A stretch of 58,236 nucleotides of DNA from Candidatus Borkfalkia excrementavium (GTDB taxonomy: Bacteria > Bacillota > Clostridia > Christensenellales > Borkfalkiaceae): positions 1 through 58,236 of the forward strand of contig DXCO01000005.1 in assembly GCA_019115945.1 (NCBI GenBank), given 5' to 3'. The first letter of the stretch is position 1; every line of letters begins with the position of its first letter. The notes beneath the pieces were generated by a model. That model was not told the origin of the DNA. It did not search any database and was given only the letters and a program-made list of their open reading frames with translations. The position numbers were made by a program, and so were the translations under genes. Positions 25,014 to 33,903 of this stretch are shown here, piece by piece.

Positions 25014-26273
25014 ATGGGAATGACAATGTCTCAGAAAATTCTTGCGGCGCACGCAGGGCTTCCCTCCGTCAAGGCGGGGCAGTTGATCAATGCGGAACTG
25101 GACATGGTGCTCGGCAACGACATCACCTCCCCCGTCGCGGTAAAAGAATTCGAAAAGGCGGGATTTTCCTGCATCAAATGTCCGGAAAAGGTCAGCATGG
25201 TCATGGATCACTTTACGCCGAACAAGGACATCAAGGCGGCGGAACAGGTCAAAACGGTGCGCGGCTTTGCGAACAAATACGGAGTGGACAATTTCTTCGA
25301 CGTGGGCAGAATGGGCATCGAACACGCGCTTTTGCCCGAACAGGGACTTGTGGGCGCGGGCGATCTCGTGATCGGCGCGGACAGCCACACCTGTACGTAC
25401 GGCGCACTCGGCGCTTTTTCGACGGGCGTAGGCTCGACGGATATGGCAGCCGGCATGATGAGCAATAAATGCTGGTTCAAGGTCCCTGCGGCGATCAAAT
25501 TCGTACTGAAAAACAAACCCGCGAAATATATCTGCGGCAAGGACGTGATCCTGCACATCATCGGCCTGATCGGCGTGGACGGCGCGCTGTACAAATCGAT
25601 GGAATTTACGGGGGACGGCGTGCAGTATCTTTCCATTGACGACCGCTTCACCATCTGCAACATGGCGATCGAAGCGGGCGCCAAAAACGGCATTTTCCCC
25701 GTGGACGACGTGACGCGCGAATATCTGAACGGCAGGTTCAAACGCGAGATCCGCGTGTTCGAGGCTGACCCCGACGCGGAATACGAGCGCACGATCGAAG
25801 TGGATCTGAGCGCACTCAAACCTACCGTGGCTTTCCCGCACCTGCCCGAAAACACGAGAACGCCCGAAGCGTGGGGAGAGGTGAAGATCGATCAGGTCGT
25901 CATCGGCTCGTGCACGAACGGACATATTTCCGACCTTCGCATCGCGGCGGAGATCCTTAAAGGAAAGCACGTTGCCAAAGGCGTGCGCTGCATCGTGATC
26001 CCCGCGACCAACACCATTTGGAAACAGGCGATGCACGAAGGCCTGTTCGATATATTCATCGACGCGGGCGCGGTCGTTTCCACCCCCACCTGCGGGCCCT
26101 GCCTGGGCGGACACATGGGCATTCTTGCCGCGGGAGAAAGGGCGGTCGCCACGACGAACCGCAACTTCGTAGGGCGTATGGGACACGTGGACAGCGAAGT
26201 GTACCTCGCATCCCCTTACGTCGCGGCGGCAAGCGCCGTTGCGGGCAAGATCGCGACGCCGGACGAAATTTAA
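25014..26273 (+). CDS. leuC: 3-isopropylmalate dehydratase large subunit
   Basis: The 419-residue product isomerises 2- to 3-isopropylmalate with LeuD, using a 4Fe-4S cluster. The cluster cysteines are in [16 protein letters not shown] and [11 protein letters not shown]; substrate residues lie in [22 protein letters not shown]. At about 420 residues it belongs to the shorter LeuC/homoaconitase-like type found in archaea and Clostridia, not the 470-residue E. coli type. The ATG follows AAGGAG. It is the first gene of the leu cluster; an unusual 250-base spacer separates it from leuD. Confidence 0.95.
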   Translation: MGMTMSQKILAAHAGLPSVKAGQLINAELDMVLGNDITSPVAVKEFEKAGFSCIKCPEKVSMVMDHFTPNKDIKAAEQVKTVRGFANKYGVDNFFDVGRMGIEHALLPEQGLVGAGDLVIGADSHTCTYGALGAFSTGVGSTDMAAGMMSNKCWFKVPAAIKFVLKNKPAKYICGKDVILHIIGLIGVDGALYKSMEFTGDGVQYLSIDDRFTICNMAIEAGAKNGIFPVDDVTREYLNGRFKREIRVFEADPDAEYERTIEVDLSALKPTVAFPHLPENTRTPEAWGEVKIDQVVIGSCTNGHISDLRIAAEILKGKHVAKGVRCIVIPATNTIWKQAMHEGLFDIFIDAGAVVSTPTCGPCLGGHMGILAAGERAVATTNRNFVGRMGHVDSEVYLASPYVAAASAVAGKIATPDEI

Positions 26274-26275
26274 TT

Positions 26276-26468
26276 CACGCAAATCTCGGCGGGCTGCCGC
26301 CTGCGATTTGCCGTGATAGAAAAGAAAACCCAATGTTCGCATTGCGAGCAATGCTCTGCATCGTGTTTTCTCTCTGCGGCGATATGTTACGGCTCTCTTA
26401 TTTTTGAATCGCCGCATTCACTCTTTCCCCTTAAGCCGTATGTATGCGGCAACTTGGGTGCGCTTGCC
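26276..26468 (+). other. Chain of hairpins between leuC and leuD
   Basis: The 250-base spacer holds successive inverted repeats: CACG-CAAATC/GATTTG-CCGTG enclosing GGCGG/CCGCC (26276-26315); GAAAAC/GTTTTC (26324-26329 with 26365-26370) enclosing a GCATTG/CAATGC hairpin with a CGAG loop (26339-26354); TGCGGCGAT/ATCGCCGCA (26375-26383 with 26408-26416); GCCG/CGGC (26435-26450); and GGCAA/TTGCC (26448-26468). No ORF and no clear terminator T-run. It may be an RNA processing or attenuation element, or a degenerate repeat element. Confidence 0.55.
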
Positions 26469-26523
26469 AAAAATATAATTTAGGGCCGCGCATTTGATTC
26501 TATAAAATAAAACGAGGTTTACC

Positions 26524-27012
26524 ATGAAAGTTAAAGGAACTGTTTTCAGATATAAAAGCGACGTCGATACGGACGTCATTATCCCGGCACGCTACCTGAA
26601 CACCACTTCGGAAGCGGAACTTGCCTCGCACTGCATGGAAGATATCGACAAAGATTTCGTCAAAAAGGTAAAGAAGGGAGACATCATCGTGGCGGAAGAC
26701 AACTTCGGCTGCGGCTCCTCGCGCGAGCATGCACCCATCGCCATCAAGGCGAGCGGCATTTCGCTCGTGATCGCCAATTCGTTCGCGCGCATCTTTTACC
26801 GCAATTCCATCAACATCGGGCTTCCCATTCTCGAATGCCCCGAAGCGGTGAAAAATATCAAGGCGGGCGATATCGTTTCCTGCGATCTTTCCAAAGGAGA
26901 AATCGTGAACGAAACGACGGGACAGAAATTCCAGGCAGAGCCTTTCCCCGAATTTATTCAGAACATCATCGACAAAGGCGGCCTGATCGCCTCCATTAAG
27001 GCGGAGAAGTAA
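26524..27012 (+). CDS. leuD: 3-isopropylmalate dehydratase small subunit
   Basis: The 162-residue product is the swivelling domain partner of LeuC. It starts [25 protein letters not shown] and has the active-site segment [17 protein letters not shown] and [17 protein letters not shown]. The length fits the short archaeal/clostridial LeuD type. A weak TATAAA lies about 25 bases upstream. LeuD normally follows leuC within a few bases; here the gap is 250 bases. Confidence 0.95.
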   Translation: MKVKGTVFRYKSDVDTDVIIPARYLNTTSEAELASHCMEDIDKDFVKKVKKGDIIVAEDNFGCGSSREHAPIAIKASGISLVIANSFARIFYRNSINIGLPILECPEAVKNIKAGDIVSCDLSKGEIVNETTGQKFQAEPFPEFIQNIIDKGGLIASIKAEK

Positions 27013-27049
27013 AAGCGCGGCGTTTTTCCTGCGCGTGTCTGAGGGGGAT

Positions 27050-27637
27050 ATGCAAAAAGTCAAAAAGCACACTCTGGCTTTTGAAACAAAACTCATTTAT
27101 CTGCTCTGCGTTGCCGTGTTGCTCGTCTTTGCGGCCGCTGCCGTTGCGGGATGGCTTTTTGCGCCCTTCCCCATTGGCGCGGTGCTGACGGGTGTTTGCG
27201 GCTTTGCCGTACTGTTTCTCGCGCTTCTTGCCTGCGGCTGGACAAAATACAGCACCCAATACTACCGCATAGCGTGCTCCGGAGAATATCCCGCCGTACA
27301 CTTTACGGATAACGCGGGAATTGTATTTTACGCGGCAAACGCCGAAACGGTTGGCGGTTATCTGCGCGAACTCGGCCGCATCCCTCCCCTGCCCGAACGC
27401 TATACGCGCGAAGAATGGCTTATGCGGGAACAAACAACCGACGAACTGCGCAGACGCACACTCGGAAACTGTGTCGTTGCTTCATATCCGCCCCTCTGTC
27501 TTGCAGACCTCGTGCTTTTACAAAGCAAAACAATTTTTCTTTCGCGCAAGACATACGGAACATATCGCGCGTTTTTTGACTGTTCAGGCATAAAAAACAC
27601 AAACACGTTTATTTTTATAAACGGCGGACAGGAATAA
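27050..27637 (+). CDS. Two-helix membrane protein inside the leu cluster
   Basis: From the ATG at 27050 the product has 195 residues: two adjacent transmembrane helices at about residues 15-38 and 45-65, then a soluble domain of about 130 residues with no recognised motif. A GTG at 27035 is possible, but GAGGGGG directly precedes the 27050 start. It lies between leuD and leuB and is not a known leucine enzyme. It could be a membrane accessory protein or an unrelated insertion; its codon use is like the neighbours except for a more AT-rich last 100 bases. Confidence 0.7.
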   Translation: MQKVKKHTLAFETKLIYLLCVAVLLVFAAAAVAGWLFAPFPIGAVLTGVCGFAVLFLALLACGWTKYSTQYYRIACSGEYPAVHFTDNAGIVFYAANAETVGGYLRELGRIPPLPERYTREEWLMREQTTDELRRRTLGNCVVASYPPLCLADLVLLQSKTIFLSRKTYGTYRAFFDCSGIKNTNTFIFINGGQE

Positions 27638-27706
27638 AAAATCGTTCCTGTTCCGGACCGCAAATTAGTTTAAATTGATAAAATATTAAAAAAGAGGTAC
27701 ATTCTC

Positions 27707-28789
27707 ATGAAAAAACATATAGCGGTGCTCGCGGGCGACGGCATCGGCCCCGAGATCACGGACGGCGCGATCGCCGTCCTCAACAAAATCGGCGAAAAAT
27801 TCGGACACGAATTTGAATTCGAACACCTTCTGATGGGCGTTTGCGCCATCGAAGAGACGGGCGAACCCCTGCCCCAGTATACCATTGACCGCTGTCTTGC
27901 ATCCGACAGCGTGCTTTTGGGCGCGGTGGGCGGCGCGGTCGGCGACAAGCGCATCGAAAAACTGCCCGGGCATCTTCGCCCCGAAGCGGGACTTCTGAAG
28001 ATCCGCTCGGCGCTGGGGCTGTATTCAAACCTGCGCCCCGCAAAACTCTTCCCCGCCCTGGCGGGCGCGTGCCCCCTGCGCAAGGATATCGCGGACAAGG
28101 GCATCGACCTGGTGGTCGTGCGCGAACTGATCGGCGGCATCTATTTCGGCGAGCGCGGCAGAGGCACCGAAGAAAGCGGCGAATTCGCCTATGATACCGA
28201 AAAATATAATGTAGAAGAGGTCACCCGCATTGCAAAGATCGCCTTCGAACTTGCAAGAAAGAGAAGAAAACACGTGACTTCCATCGATAAAGCGAATGTT
28301 TTGGAATCTTCCCGCCTGTGGAGAGAAGTCGTGCACGACGTCGCCAAAGACTATCCCGACGTGGAACTTACGGACATGCTCGTAGACAATACGGCGATGC
28401 AACTGGTCAAAAACCCTTCGCAGTTTGACGTAGTGCTCACTTCCAACATCTTCGGCGACATCCTTTCCGACGAGGCGGCGCAGATCACAGGCAGCATCGG
28501 CATGCTCGCCTCCTCCTCGCTCGGTGCGACCAAACGGGGGCTTTACGAACCCATCCACGGCTCTGCTCCCGATATTGCGGGCAAGGACATTGCAAACCCC
28601 ATCGCGACCATACTTTCGGCGGCGATGATGCTCCGCGATTCTTTCGATATGACGGAAGAGGCGAAGGCCGTGGAAAACGCCGTCAACAAAGTGCTCGACG
28701 AGGGCTACCGCACGGCGGACATCATGAGCGAAGGCATGAAGCAAGTCAAGGGCAGCGAAATGACAAAACTCATCGTTGAAAGGATATGA
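27707..28789 (+). CDS. leuB: 3-isopropylmalate dehydrogenase
   Basis: The 360-residue product oxidises and decarboxylates 3-isopropylmalate to 2-oxoisocaproate with NAD+. Visible marks: [17 protein letters not shown] at the N terminus, [16 protein letters not shown], the substrate arginines in [18 protein letters not shown], the metal aspartates in [24 protein letters not shown], and [21 protein letters not shown] for NAD. It has normal length and is followed by a strong terminator. LeuA is not in the window. Confidence 0.97.
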   Translation: MKKHIAVLAGDGIGPEITDGAIAVLNKIGEKFGHEFEFEHLLMGVCAIEETGEPLPQYTIDRCLASDSVLLGAVGGAVGDKRIEKLPGHLRPEAGLLKIRSALGLYSNLRPAKLFPALAGACPLRKDIADKGIDLVVVRELIGGIYFGERGRGTEESGEFAYDTEKYNVEEVTRIAKIAFELARKRRKHVTSIDKANVLESSRLWREVVHDVAKDYPDVELTDMLVDNTAMQLVKNPSQFDVVLTSNIFGDILSDEAAQITGSIGMLASSSLGATKRGLYEPIHGSAPDIAGKDIANPIATILSAAMMLRDSFDMTEEAKAVENAVNKVLDEGYRTADIMSEGMKQVKGSEMTKLIVERI

Positions 28790-28803
28790 AACTTTTGAAC
28801 GAT

Positions 28804-28831
28804 AAAGAGCGGCGAAAACGCCGCTCTTTTT
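28804..28831. terminator. Terminator after leuB
   Basis: AAAGAGCGGCG, loop aaaa, CGCCGCTCTTTTT. Symmetric, so it may also work for the minus-strand gene at 28926-29189. Confidence 0.9.
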
Positions 28832-28837
28832 GTTTTA

Positions 28838-28874
28838 CGGGCGTGGGCTGCGCATTTTGCACCGCCCACGCCCG
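28838..28874. repeat. Second large inverted repeat after leuB
   Basis: Perfect 11-base arms CGGGCGTGGGC/GCCCACGCCCG with a 15-base loop, and no T-run on either side. It may stabilise RNA 3' ends of the convergent genes. Confidence 0.6.
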
Positions 28875-28925
28875 ATTATCCGCCTGTTTTTAATTTTATT
28901 CCACAGAATCGGCGGACTTCTCTTC

Positions 28926-29189
28926 CTATTCTTCTTTTTTCTTTTCCTCCGCCCTTTTCAAACGCCTGCTCCGAACGAGGAAAACCATGGAAAATACAAA
29001 CAATACAATTTCCACCGCCAAGGAAACAGCCATTATACACGCAAACGTGAGCCGCATCGGTTCCAAATCTTCTGAAAATATGGAGAAAGTTAAGTTTATC
29101 CCCCCACAAACTAAATTGCATAGGGCAAAGCACAAGAAAAATATCCGGTACAGCCTGTCTAACCGCGCAATTTTTTCTTTCTTTTCCAT
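28926..29189 (-). CDS. Small two-helix membrane protein
   Basis: The 87-residue protein has helices at about residues 13-36 and 48-72, with a positively charged start (MEKKEKIARLDRLYR) and a Lys/Glu-rich end. A GGGGGAG ribosome site and a well-formed promoter (TTTACG-17-TATACT) precede it, which supports a real gene despite its size. No family recognised. Confidence 0.65.
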   Translation of the reverse strand: MEKKEKIARLDRLYRIFFLCFALCNLVCGGINLTFSIFSEDLEPMRLTFACIMAVSLAVEIVLFVFSMVFLVRSRRLKRAEEKKKEE

Positions 29190-29221
29190 AACTCTCCCCC
29201 TGATCTGAAAGTTACGATTTC

Positions 29222-29250
29222 AGTATAACATATATAATGGCCGCCGTAAA
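29222..29250 (-). promoter_or_regulatory. Promoter for the small membrane protein
   Basis: On the minus strand TTTACG (29250-29245), 17 bases, TATACT (29227-29222), 33 bases before the start codon. Confidence 0.7.
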
Positions 29251-29288
29251 GTAATTTTGAAAAATATCCCGCCGAAAAAACGCAGGCA

Positions 29289-29317
29289 TTGACAAAACGC
29301 CGTGCAGGTATTATAAT
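29289..29317 (+). promoter_or_regulatory. Perfect consensus promoter for yggS-sepF
   Basis: TTGACA, exactly 17 bases, TATAAT; both hexamers are consensus. Confidence 0.92.
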
Positions 29318-29355
29318 AGAGTCTGCATAAAAACGGACGCGGGAGGAGGACTCTA

Positions 29356-30030
29356 TTGATTGCCGAAAACGTAAAAAAAATATTGTCCGAAATTTCGGGA
29401 GGCAACCCGTTCGGGGAAAAAATAACGCTGGTGGCCGCCACCAAAACGCGCACGCCCGACGAGATCAACGAGGCGATCGCCGCGGGCGTGAACGACATAG
29501 GCGAAAACAAGGTGCAGGAATTTACGGAAAAATACGACGCCGTGCGGGGCGCGAACAGGCACTTTATCGGGCACTTGCAGACGAACAAAGTGAAATACCT
29601 GATCGGAAAGACGTACCTCATCCACTCGCTCGACCGCATGGAACTTGCAGACGAACTGCAAAAACGCGCCGAAAAGGCGGATTGGGTGTGCGACGCGCTC
29701 ATAGAGATCAATATGGGCAGCGAACTATCAAAGAGCGGCTTTTCCGTCGAAGAAGCCTACGATGCGTACCGCGCGCTGAAAAAATATCCGAACATACGGC
29801 TCAAGGGGCTGATGGGAATGCTTCCCATTTCGGAAAATTGCGAATATTTGCGTTCATTATGCTTGTCTGTACGAAAAATTTATGATAAAATAAGAGAGAA
29901 GGACGATTTGTTCGAACATCTTTCGATGGGCATGAGCCAGGATTGGAGACTGTGCGTAGAATGCGGCAGCAACATGATACGCCTCGGCACCACCCTGTTC
30001 GGCCCGCGCAATTACCCGCAGACTCTCTGA
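29356..30030 (+). CDS. yggS: YggS/YlmE family PLP-binding protein
   Basis: The 224-residue product is a fold-type III PLP protein without enzyme activity that buffers pyridoxal phosphate (COG0325). The PLP lysine is in LVAATKTRTPDEINEAI; other marks are IGENKVQE, HFIGHLQTNKVKYLIG, LMGMLPI and the phosphate-binding LSMGMSQDW...GSNMIRLGTTLFG. The start is a TTG at 29356 with a strong GGAGGAGG six bases before it. It precedes sepF, the classic ylmE-sepF order of Gram-positive division clusters. Confidence 0.95.
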   Translation: MIAENVKKILSEISGGNPFGEKITLVAATKTRTPDEINEAIAAGVNDIGENKVQEFTEKYDAVRGANRHFIGHLQTNKVKYLIGKTYLIHSLDRMELADELQKRAEKADWVCDALIEINMGSELSKSGFSVEEAYDAYRALKKYPNIRLKGLMGMLPISENCEYLRSLCLSVRKIYDKIREKDDLFEHLSMGMSQDWRLCVECGSNMIRLGTTLFGPRNYPQTL

Positions 30031-30055
30031 AAGAGAGGGCGGCAGAGGGGGCTGT

Positions 30056-30397
30056 ATGGCATTTTTCGATTTTTTCAGACAGAAAGACGAAAACGGCGTA
30101 AAGCGCCGCACTGCCGACGGGCGCGCGCCCCTGCCCGAAAAGGCGCGCTTTGAAAAGCCCGCGGAGGGCCAGCCCATGCAGATCAGGCACCCGCGTTCGT
30201 ATGCGGACGTTGAGGAGATCATCGACCGCATGAAGGACAAACTGACCGTGATCGTCTACCTGAACGAACTGAGCGCGGCAACGGCGCAAAGGGTCAGGGA
30301 TATCCTGAGCGGGGCGGTATATGCCTTGGGCGGCGGCATGGCGGAACTGGAAAAAGATATGTACGTATTTACGCCCGACGGCGTGAACGCACAGTAA
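30056..30397 (+). CDS. sepF: Cell division protein SepF
   Basis: The 113-residue product is a small SepF, which binds FtsZ and tethers the Z-ring to the membrane. It has an amphipathic N terminus (MAFFDFFRQK), a short linker, and the SepF domain from about residue 42: HPRSYADVEEIIDRMKD, VIVYLNELSAATAQRVRDIL, SGAVYALGGGMAEL. In most SepF proteins the second motif reads NL or NLE; here YLNEL. It is cotranscribed with yggS. Confidence 0.95.
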   Translation: MAFFDFFRQKDENGVKRRTADGRAPLPEKARFEKPAEGQPMQIRHPRSYADVEEIIDRMKDKLTVIVYLNELSAATAQRVRDILSGAVYALGGGMAELEKDMYVFTPDGVNAQ

Positions 30398-30454
30398 CAG
30401 CGAATCATTTTACACGGTTTCTTTCGAAACCGATGCGAGATAACAGAACTTTAA

Positions 30455-30494
30455 CCGGAAGAACGGCTGGTCTATGGACCGGCCGTTCTTTCCG
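30455..30494 (+). terminator. Terminator after sepF
   Basis: AAGAACGGCTGGTC, loop tatg, GACCGGCCGTTCTT with one G-T pair, followed by a short pyrimidine run. Confidence 0.75.
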
Positions 30495-30562
30495 TTATGA
30501 TCTGTTTTTTGCGCCGCGCCTGCCGAAGCGTGGCGCGCCCCTGCACATCGCTCCACAGCCGA

Positions 30563-32143
30563 TCACTTTGCGACCATCTGCTCCATCGTCCGATCGACGA
30601 GGTCGGAAATTTTTACCTTCCCCACCCCGAACACGGAGGTATCGAGCGTTCCGCAAAGGGGCGCCGTCCATTCCTTTTTGATGCCCTGAATGCCGTTCAT
30701 CATGCCGAGTACGGAACCGACCGTAGCGCCGTTGCAGTCGGTATCGAAGCCCGCCTCCACCGCCATGCAGACGGATCTTGCAAAATCCCCTTCTCCGTAA
30801 AGCAGTGCGGCGCAGACAATCATCGCGTTCGGAATGGTATGCGTCCAGCCGTATCCGTCCGCGTCGTCCCAGCGCGCATAAATTTTATCGAAGCAGGCCT
30901 TTTGCGAAAGCCCCGCTTTATGCCACGCAAGCACGTCGGACAGGGCGGCGTACAGGCGGGAGGCCGCGGGGATCTGTTCCGCCGCGCTCGCAACGATCTG
31001 CCGCACATCGCCCGAAACCGCGGCGGCGGCAACGGCGGCGGCCGCAAACATTTCGCCGTAAATGCCGTTTTTTACGTGCGAGATGCACGCATCTTTCCAC
31101 GCCGCTTCTGCCGCGCGGCACGGATCGCCCGCATAGAGATAGCCGAAATAATCGCCGCGGATCTGCGCACCGATCCACTCTCTGTACGGATTTTTATAGA
31201 CTGCCGAATCGGGCGGTTCGTATCCGTTGACGAAATTCAGAAACGCGACCCGTTCCGCCGTGCAATAGGCGTCTTTCGGCTGACAGGACAGCCACAGGCG
31301 GGAAACGTCGTGCGGCGTAAAACCGATGCCGAAGCGGGAAACGAGAAGTTGCGCCATTACGGTGTAATTCGTATCGTCGTCTGCCGGCGCGCAGCCCGCC
31401 TCGGCCGCCCTGTCGGCAAGCGCCCCTTCCTGTATACGGAAGCGCAGTTGCGAACGAACCTCTTCCGTCAGATCGGACGAGAGGATATACCGCCGCATCG
31501 GCAGATTACCGCTCGATTTCAGCAAAAATTTCAGTTCTTCTTTGGAAATACCCTCGACGGGTTTTCCGAGCAGGCAGCCGCAGATCCTGCCCGTCCACGC
31601 GCCTTCGATCTTTTCGCGTGCAGGCCGGACGGGAGAAAAGCGATCGGCCTTTCCCTTCCTCGTCCTGCGGATCCCTTCCAGGTCGGACGGCTCGTCGAAG
31701 GGATAATCCTGCCTCAGCGGCGCTTCGCAGACCATTTCGTAGAGAACGTCCGCGATCTTTTCCTTATGCTCGCCTGCAGGAAGGAGAGACGCGGCGCGAA
31801 AAAGATCTTTGAAGGCGGCCACGTCTTTCCCCTCGTCCTCCGCCTGCCTGTATTCGTGCATGAGCGCGGAAGAGTAGGATTCCCAGACGTGGATCGCCGC
31901 ATATTTTGGCTTGACTTTTTTGTCAAAGGCAAGTTCTTCTGCGACCCTTCTGCCGCCGCCGAACACGAGCGCGTCGAGAGATACGCCGAATTTTTCGGAT
32001 ATTCTGATCAGGTGTTCGAGGTCGGGGAACGCGGCGCCGCTCTCCCATTTTTGCACCGCCTGCCGGGAAACGCCGATCAGTTCGGCAAATTTCTCCTGCG
32101 AAAGTTTGGCTTCGTATCGGATCTTACCGAGAATTTCGTTCAT
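30563..32143 (-). CDS. XRE helix-turn-helix fused to ADP-ribosylglycohydrolase
   Basis: The 526-residue product starts with an XRE/Cro HTH at residues 1-62 (LSQEKFAELIGVSRQAVQKW is the HTH core). A helical linker at about 65-175 follows, then an ADP-ribosylglycohydrolase (DraG/ARH family) from about 178. The ARH metal-binding marks are present: GAWTGRICGCLLGKPVEG, DDDTNYT at 255-261, and GFDTDCNGATVG at 465-476. The enzyme part should remove ADP-ribose from proteins, nucleic acids or small molecules, and the HTH suggests DNA binding. GGAGG precedes the ATG. It is a single gene with its own promoter inside a palindrome. Substrate unknown. Confidence 0.9.
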   Translation of the reverse strand: MNEILGKIRYEAKLSQEKFAELIGVSRQAVQKWESGAAFPDLEHLIRISEKFGVSLDALVFGGGRRVAEELAFDKKVKPKYAAIHVWESYSSALMHEYRQAEDEGKDVAAFKDLFRAASLLPAGEHKEKIADVLYEMVCEAPLRQDYPFDEPSDLEGIRRTRKGKADRFSPVRPAREKIEGAWTGRICGCLLGKPVEGISKEELKFLLKSSGNLPMRRYILSSDLTEEVRSQLRFRIQEGALADRAAEAGCAPADDDTNYTVMAQLLVSRFGIGFTPHDVSRLWLSCQPKDAYCTAERVAFLNFVNGYEPPDSAVYKNPYREWIGAQIRGDYFGYLYAGDPCRAAEAAWKDACISHVKNGIYGEMFAAAAVAAAAVSGDVRQIVASAAEQIPAASRLYAALSDVLAWHKAGLSQKACFDKIYARWDDADGYGWTHTIPNAMIVCAALLYGEGDFARSVCMAVEAGFDTDCNGATVGSVLGMMNGIQGIKKEWTAPLCGTLDTSVFGVGKVKISDLVDRTMEQMVAK

Positions 32144-32161
32144 GTCCTTTTTCCTCCCGCA

Positions 32162-32193
32162 TGTATCATATCATACACCGCCGAAAATTTCAA
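32162..32193 (-). promoter_or_regulatory. Promoter and candidate operator of the HTH-ARH gene
   Basis: On the minus strand TTGAAA (32193-32188), 17 bases, TATGAT (32170-32165). The -10 box lies inside TGTATGATATGATACA (32177-32162), a 16-base dyad imperfect at only one mirrored position. This is a natural autoregulatory site for the HTH domain. Confidence 0.6.
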
Positions 32194-32232
32194 CCGTCCC
32201 GCGTTGACGGATTTGCGCAACCTGCGGTTGCA

Positions 32233-32262
32233 AAACGGGGCGCCCGTATGGGTGCCCCGTTT
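32233..32262. terminator. Terminator of the ribonuclease E/G gene
   Basis: AAACGGGGCGCCC, loop gtat, GGGTGCCCCGTTT: a 13-base stem with one G-T, just past the rng stop. The T-run is stronger on the plus side, so it is probably bidirectional. Confidence 0.7.
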
Positions 32263-32275
32263 ATCTTTTTATTTT

Positions 32276-33751
32276 TTAATAGAGAAGTTGCGCCGTATCG
32301 GGCAAAGTCAGTACGGAATTGTTGTCTCCGCGCACGGTAAAATGTTCTTCGTGAAAAGTCTTGTGCGGGATCATGTAAACGCGCTTGTTTCGCCACTCCC
32401 CCGTCACCGCGTGGGAAAACATCCTTTTTGAAAGGATCTGCGCAAAAATGCCGGCATTGAGTTCCACGATCGCGTTTTCATATCCGTTTGCAAAACAGTT
32501 TTTCAGTGCGATCTTGATCTTGAATGCGATATACGTATCCGACAAAACGACGCCCGAACCCTTGCAATAGGGGCAAGATTTGGTGAGCATCACCTTGTTG
32601 TCGTCTTTGTATTTGCGGCGGGTGAAGGAAACGAGCCCCAGCCCGCTGATCCCTTCGATATTGCATTTTGCGCGGTCTTCCCTGAGGCAGCGTTCCAGTT
32701 CTTCGAGAAGTTTGGCCCTGTGTTCCTCTTTGACCATGTCGATAAAATCGACCACGACGATGCCGCCCACGTTTCGCAGGCGCACCTGCCGCGCGATCTC
32801 TTTGGCGGCAAGCAGATTGGTCTCGAACACCGTCTCTTCCAGCGCGGACTCCCCCGTAAATTTCCCCGTGTTCACGTCGATCACCGTCAGCGCTTCCGTC
32901 TTGTCGAAAATGAGATACGCACCGCTCTCCAACTCGACGCGCGTGCTCAAAAGTTCGTATACCTGCTTTTCCAGCCCGAATGCGTCGAACATCTCTCTCG
33001 GCCCGTCGTACAGGACCAGTTTGTTCTTCTGATTGGCCTTTTTGAACATCTTTTCGATGCGCTTGTATACGGTGGACGAACCGACGTATATTTTGTTGAC
33101 GGAGGAAATGTCGATGTCCCTGAGCAGCCGGATATGCACGTCCGCATCGCGATAGATGAGGTCGCCCACCTTCGCCTCTTTATACGTCTCGAGCACGGAA
33201 AGATACAGCCCCTTAAGATAGCGTACTTCCTCTTTCAGAATGCGCAATTCGGCATTGCGCGCGTTCGTACGCATGATCAGGCCGTCGCCCGCAAAGCGGA
33301 CCTTTTCCGCAACCGATAAAAGGTGCGCACGCTCGTTTTCGTCGGTGATCTTGCGCGACACGCCCAAAAAGGGAAGATTCGGCAGATAAATGAGATTTTT
33401 TCCGACAAACGAAAGGTTCATGGAAACGCGGGCGCCCTTGGTGCCTATGGGAGATTTGGAAACCTGGACCATGACCTCGTCGCCCACTTTGACGTTGAGT
33501 TTTTCCGATAAGGGCACGTCTACGCCCGCGGGGATATCGCCCGCGTACAGATACCCGTTTTTCGGCTGCCCGAATGCGACGAACGCCGCCTGCATACCGC
33601 CGACGACGTTTACGACTCTGCCCTTATAAATATTGCCCGAAATGTCGCTCGCCCCCGCCGAATCGAGGTGGAATTCGACAAGTCTGTCCCCTTCGGTGAC
33701 CGCCGCAAAGCAGTCTCCTCCGAAGTAATCGAAATACATATTCTTTTGCAT
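32276..33751 (-). CDS. rng: Ribonuclease E/G family endoribonuclease
   Basis: The 491-residue product cuts single-stranded AU-rich RNA and matures rRNA ends. It has an S1-like RNA-binding domain at about 35-125 (SGNIYKGRVVNVVGGMQAAFV, GYLYAGDI), the catalytic metal aspartates in TVIDVNTGKFTGES and VVVDFIDMVKEEHR, and the zinc-link CPYCKGSG. The length is that of RNase G, without the RNase E scaffold tail. It lies downstream of the spoIVFA-FB pair. In many Clostridia rplU-rpmA would follow; here they do not. Confidence 0.95.
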   Translation of the reverse strand: MQKNMYFDYFGGDCFAAVTEGDRLVEFHLDSAGASDISGNIYKGRVVNVVGGMQAAFVAFGQPKNGYLYAGDIPAGVDVPLSEKLNVKVGDEVMVQVSKSPIGTKGARVSMNLSFVGKNLIYLPNLPFLGVSRKITDENERAHLLSVAEKVRFAGDGLIMRTNARNAELRILKEEVRYLKGLYLSVLETYKEAKVGDLIYRDADVHIRLLRDIDISSVNKIYVGSSTVYKRIEKMFKKANQKNKLVLYDGPREMFDAFGLEKQVYELLSTRVELESGAYLIFDKTEALTVIDVNTGKFTGESALEETVFETNLLAAKEIARQVRLRNVGGIVVVDFIDMVKEEHRAKLLEELERCLREDRAKCNIEGISGLGLVSFTRRKYKDDNKVMLTKSCPYCKGSGVVLSDTYIAFKIKIALKNCFANGYENAIVELNAGIFAQILSKRMFSHAVTGEWRNKRVYMIPHKTFHEEHFTVRGDNNSVLTLPDTAQLLY

Positions 33752-33825
33752 TTATATATAAAACCCGTCGCCCGCAAAAACCTGCGTTTTTACGGACAAA
33801 ATTATTACCGAAATTTCCTTTCATC

Positions 33826-33854
33826 ATTTTACCATAAAACGCTCACATTTGCAA
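33826..33854 (-). promoter_or_regulatory. Promoter for rng
   Basis: On the minus strand TTGCAA (33854-33849), 17 bases, TAAAAT (33831-33826). It leaves a leader of about 70 bases with no obvious strong ribosome site. Confidence 0.7.
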
Positions 33855-33903
33855 GCGCAAACCCCAAAAAAGCAAGCGGAAGCGGAATTTTTATTGTAAA
33901 AAT

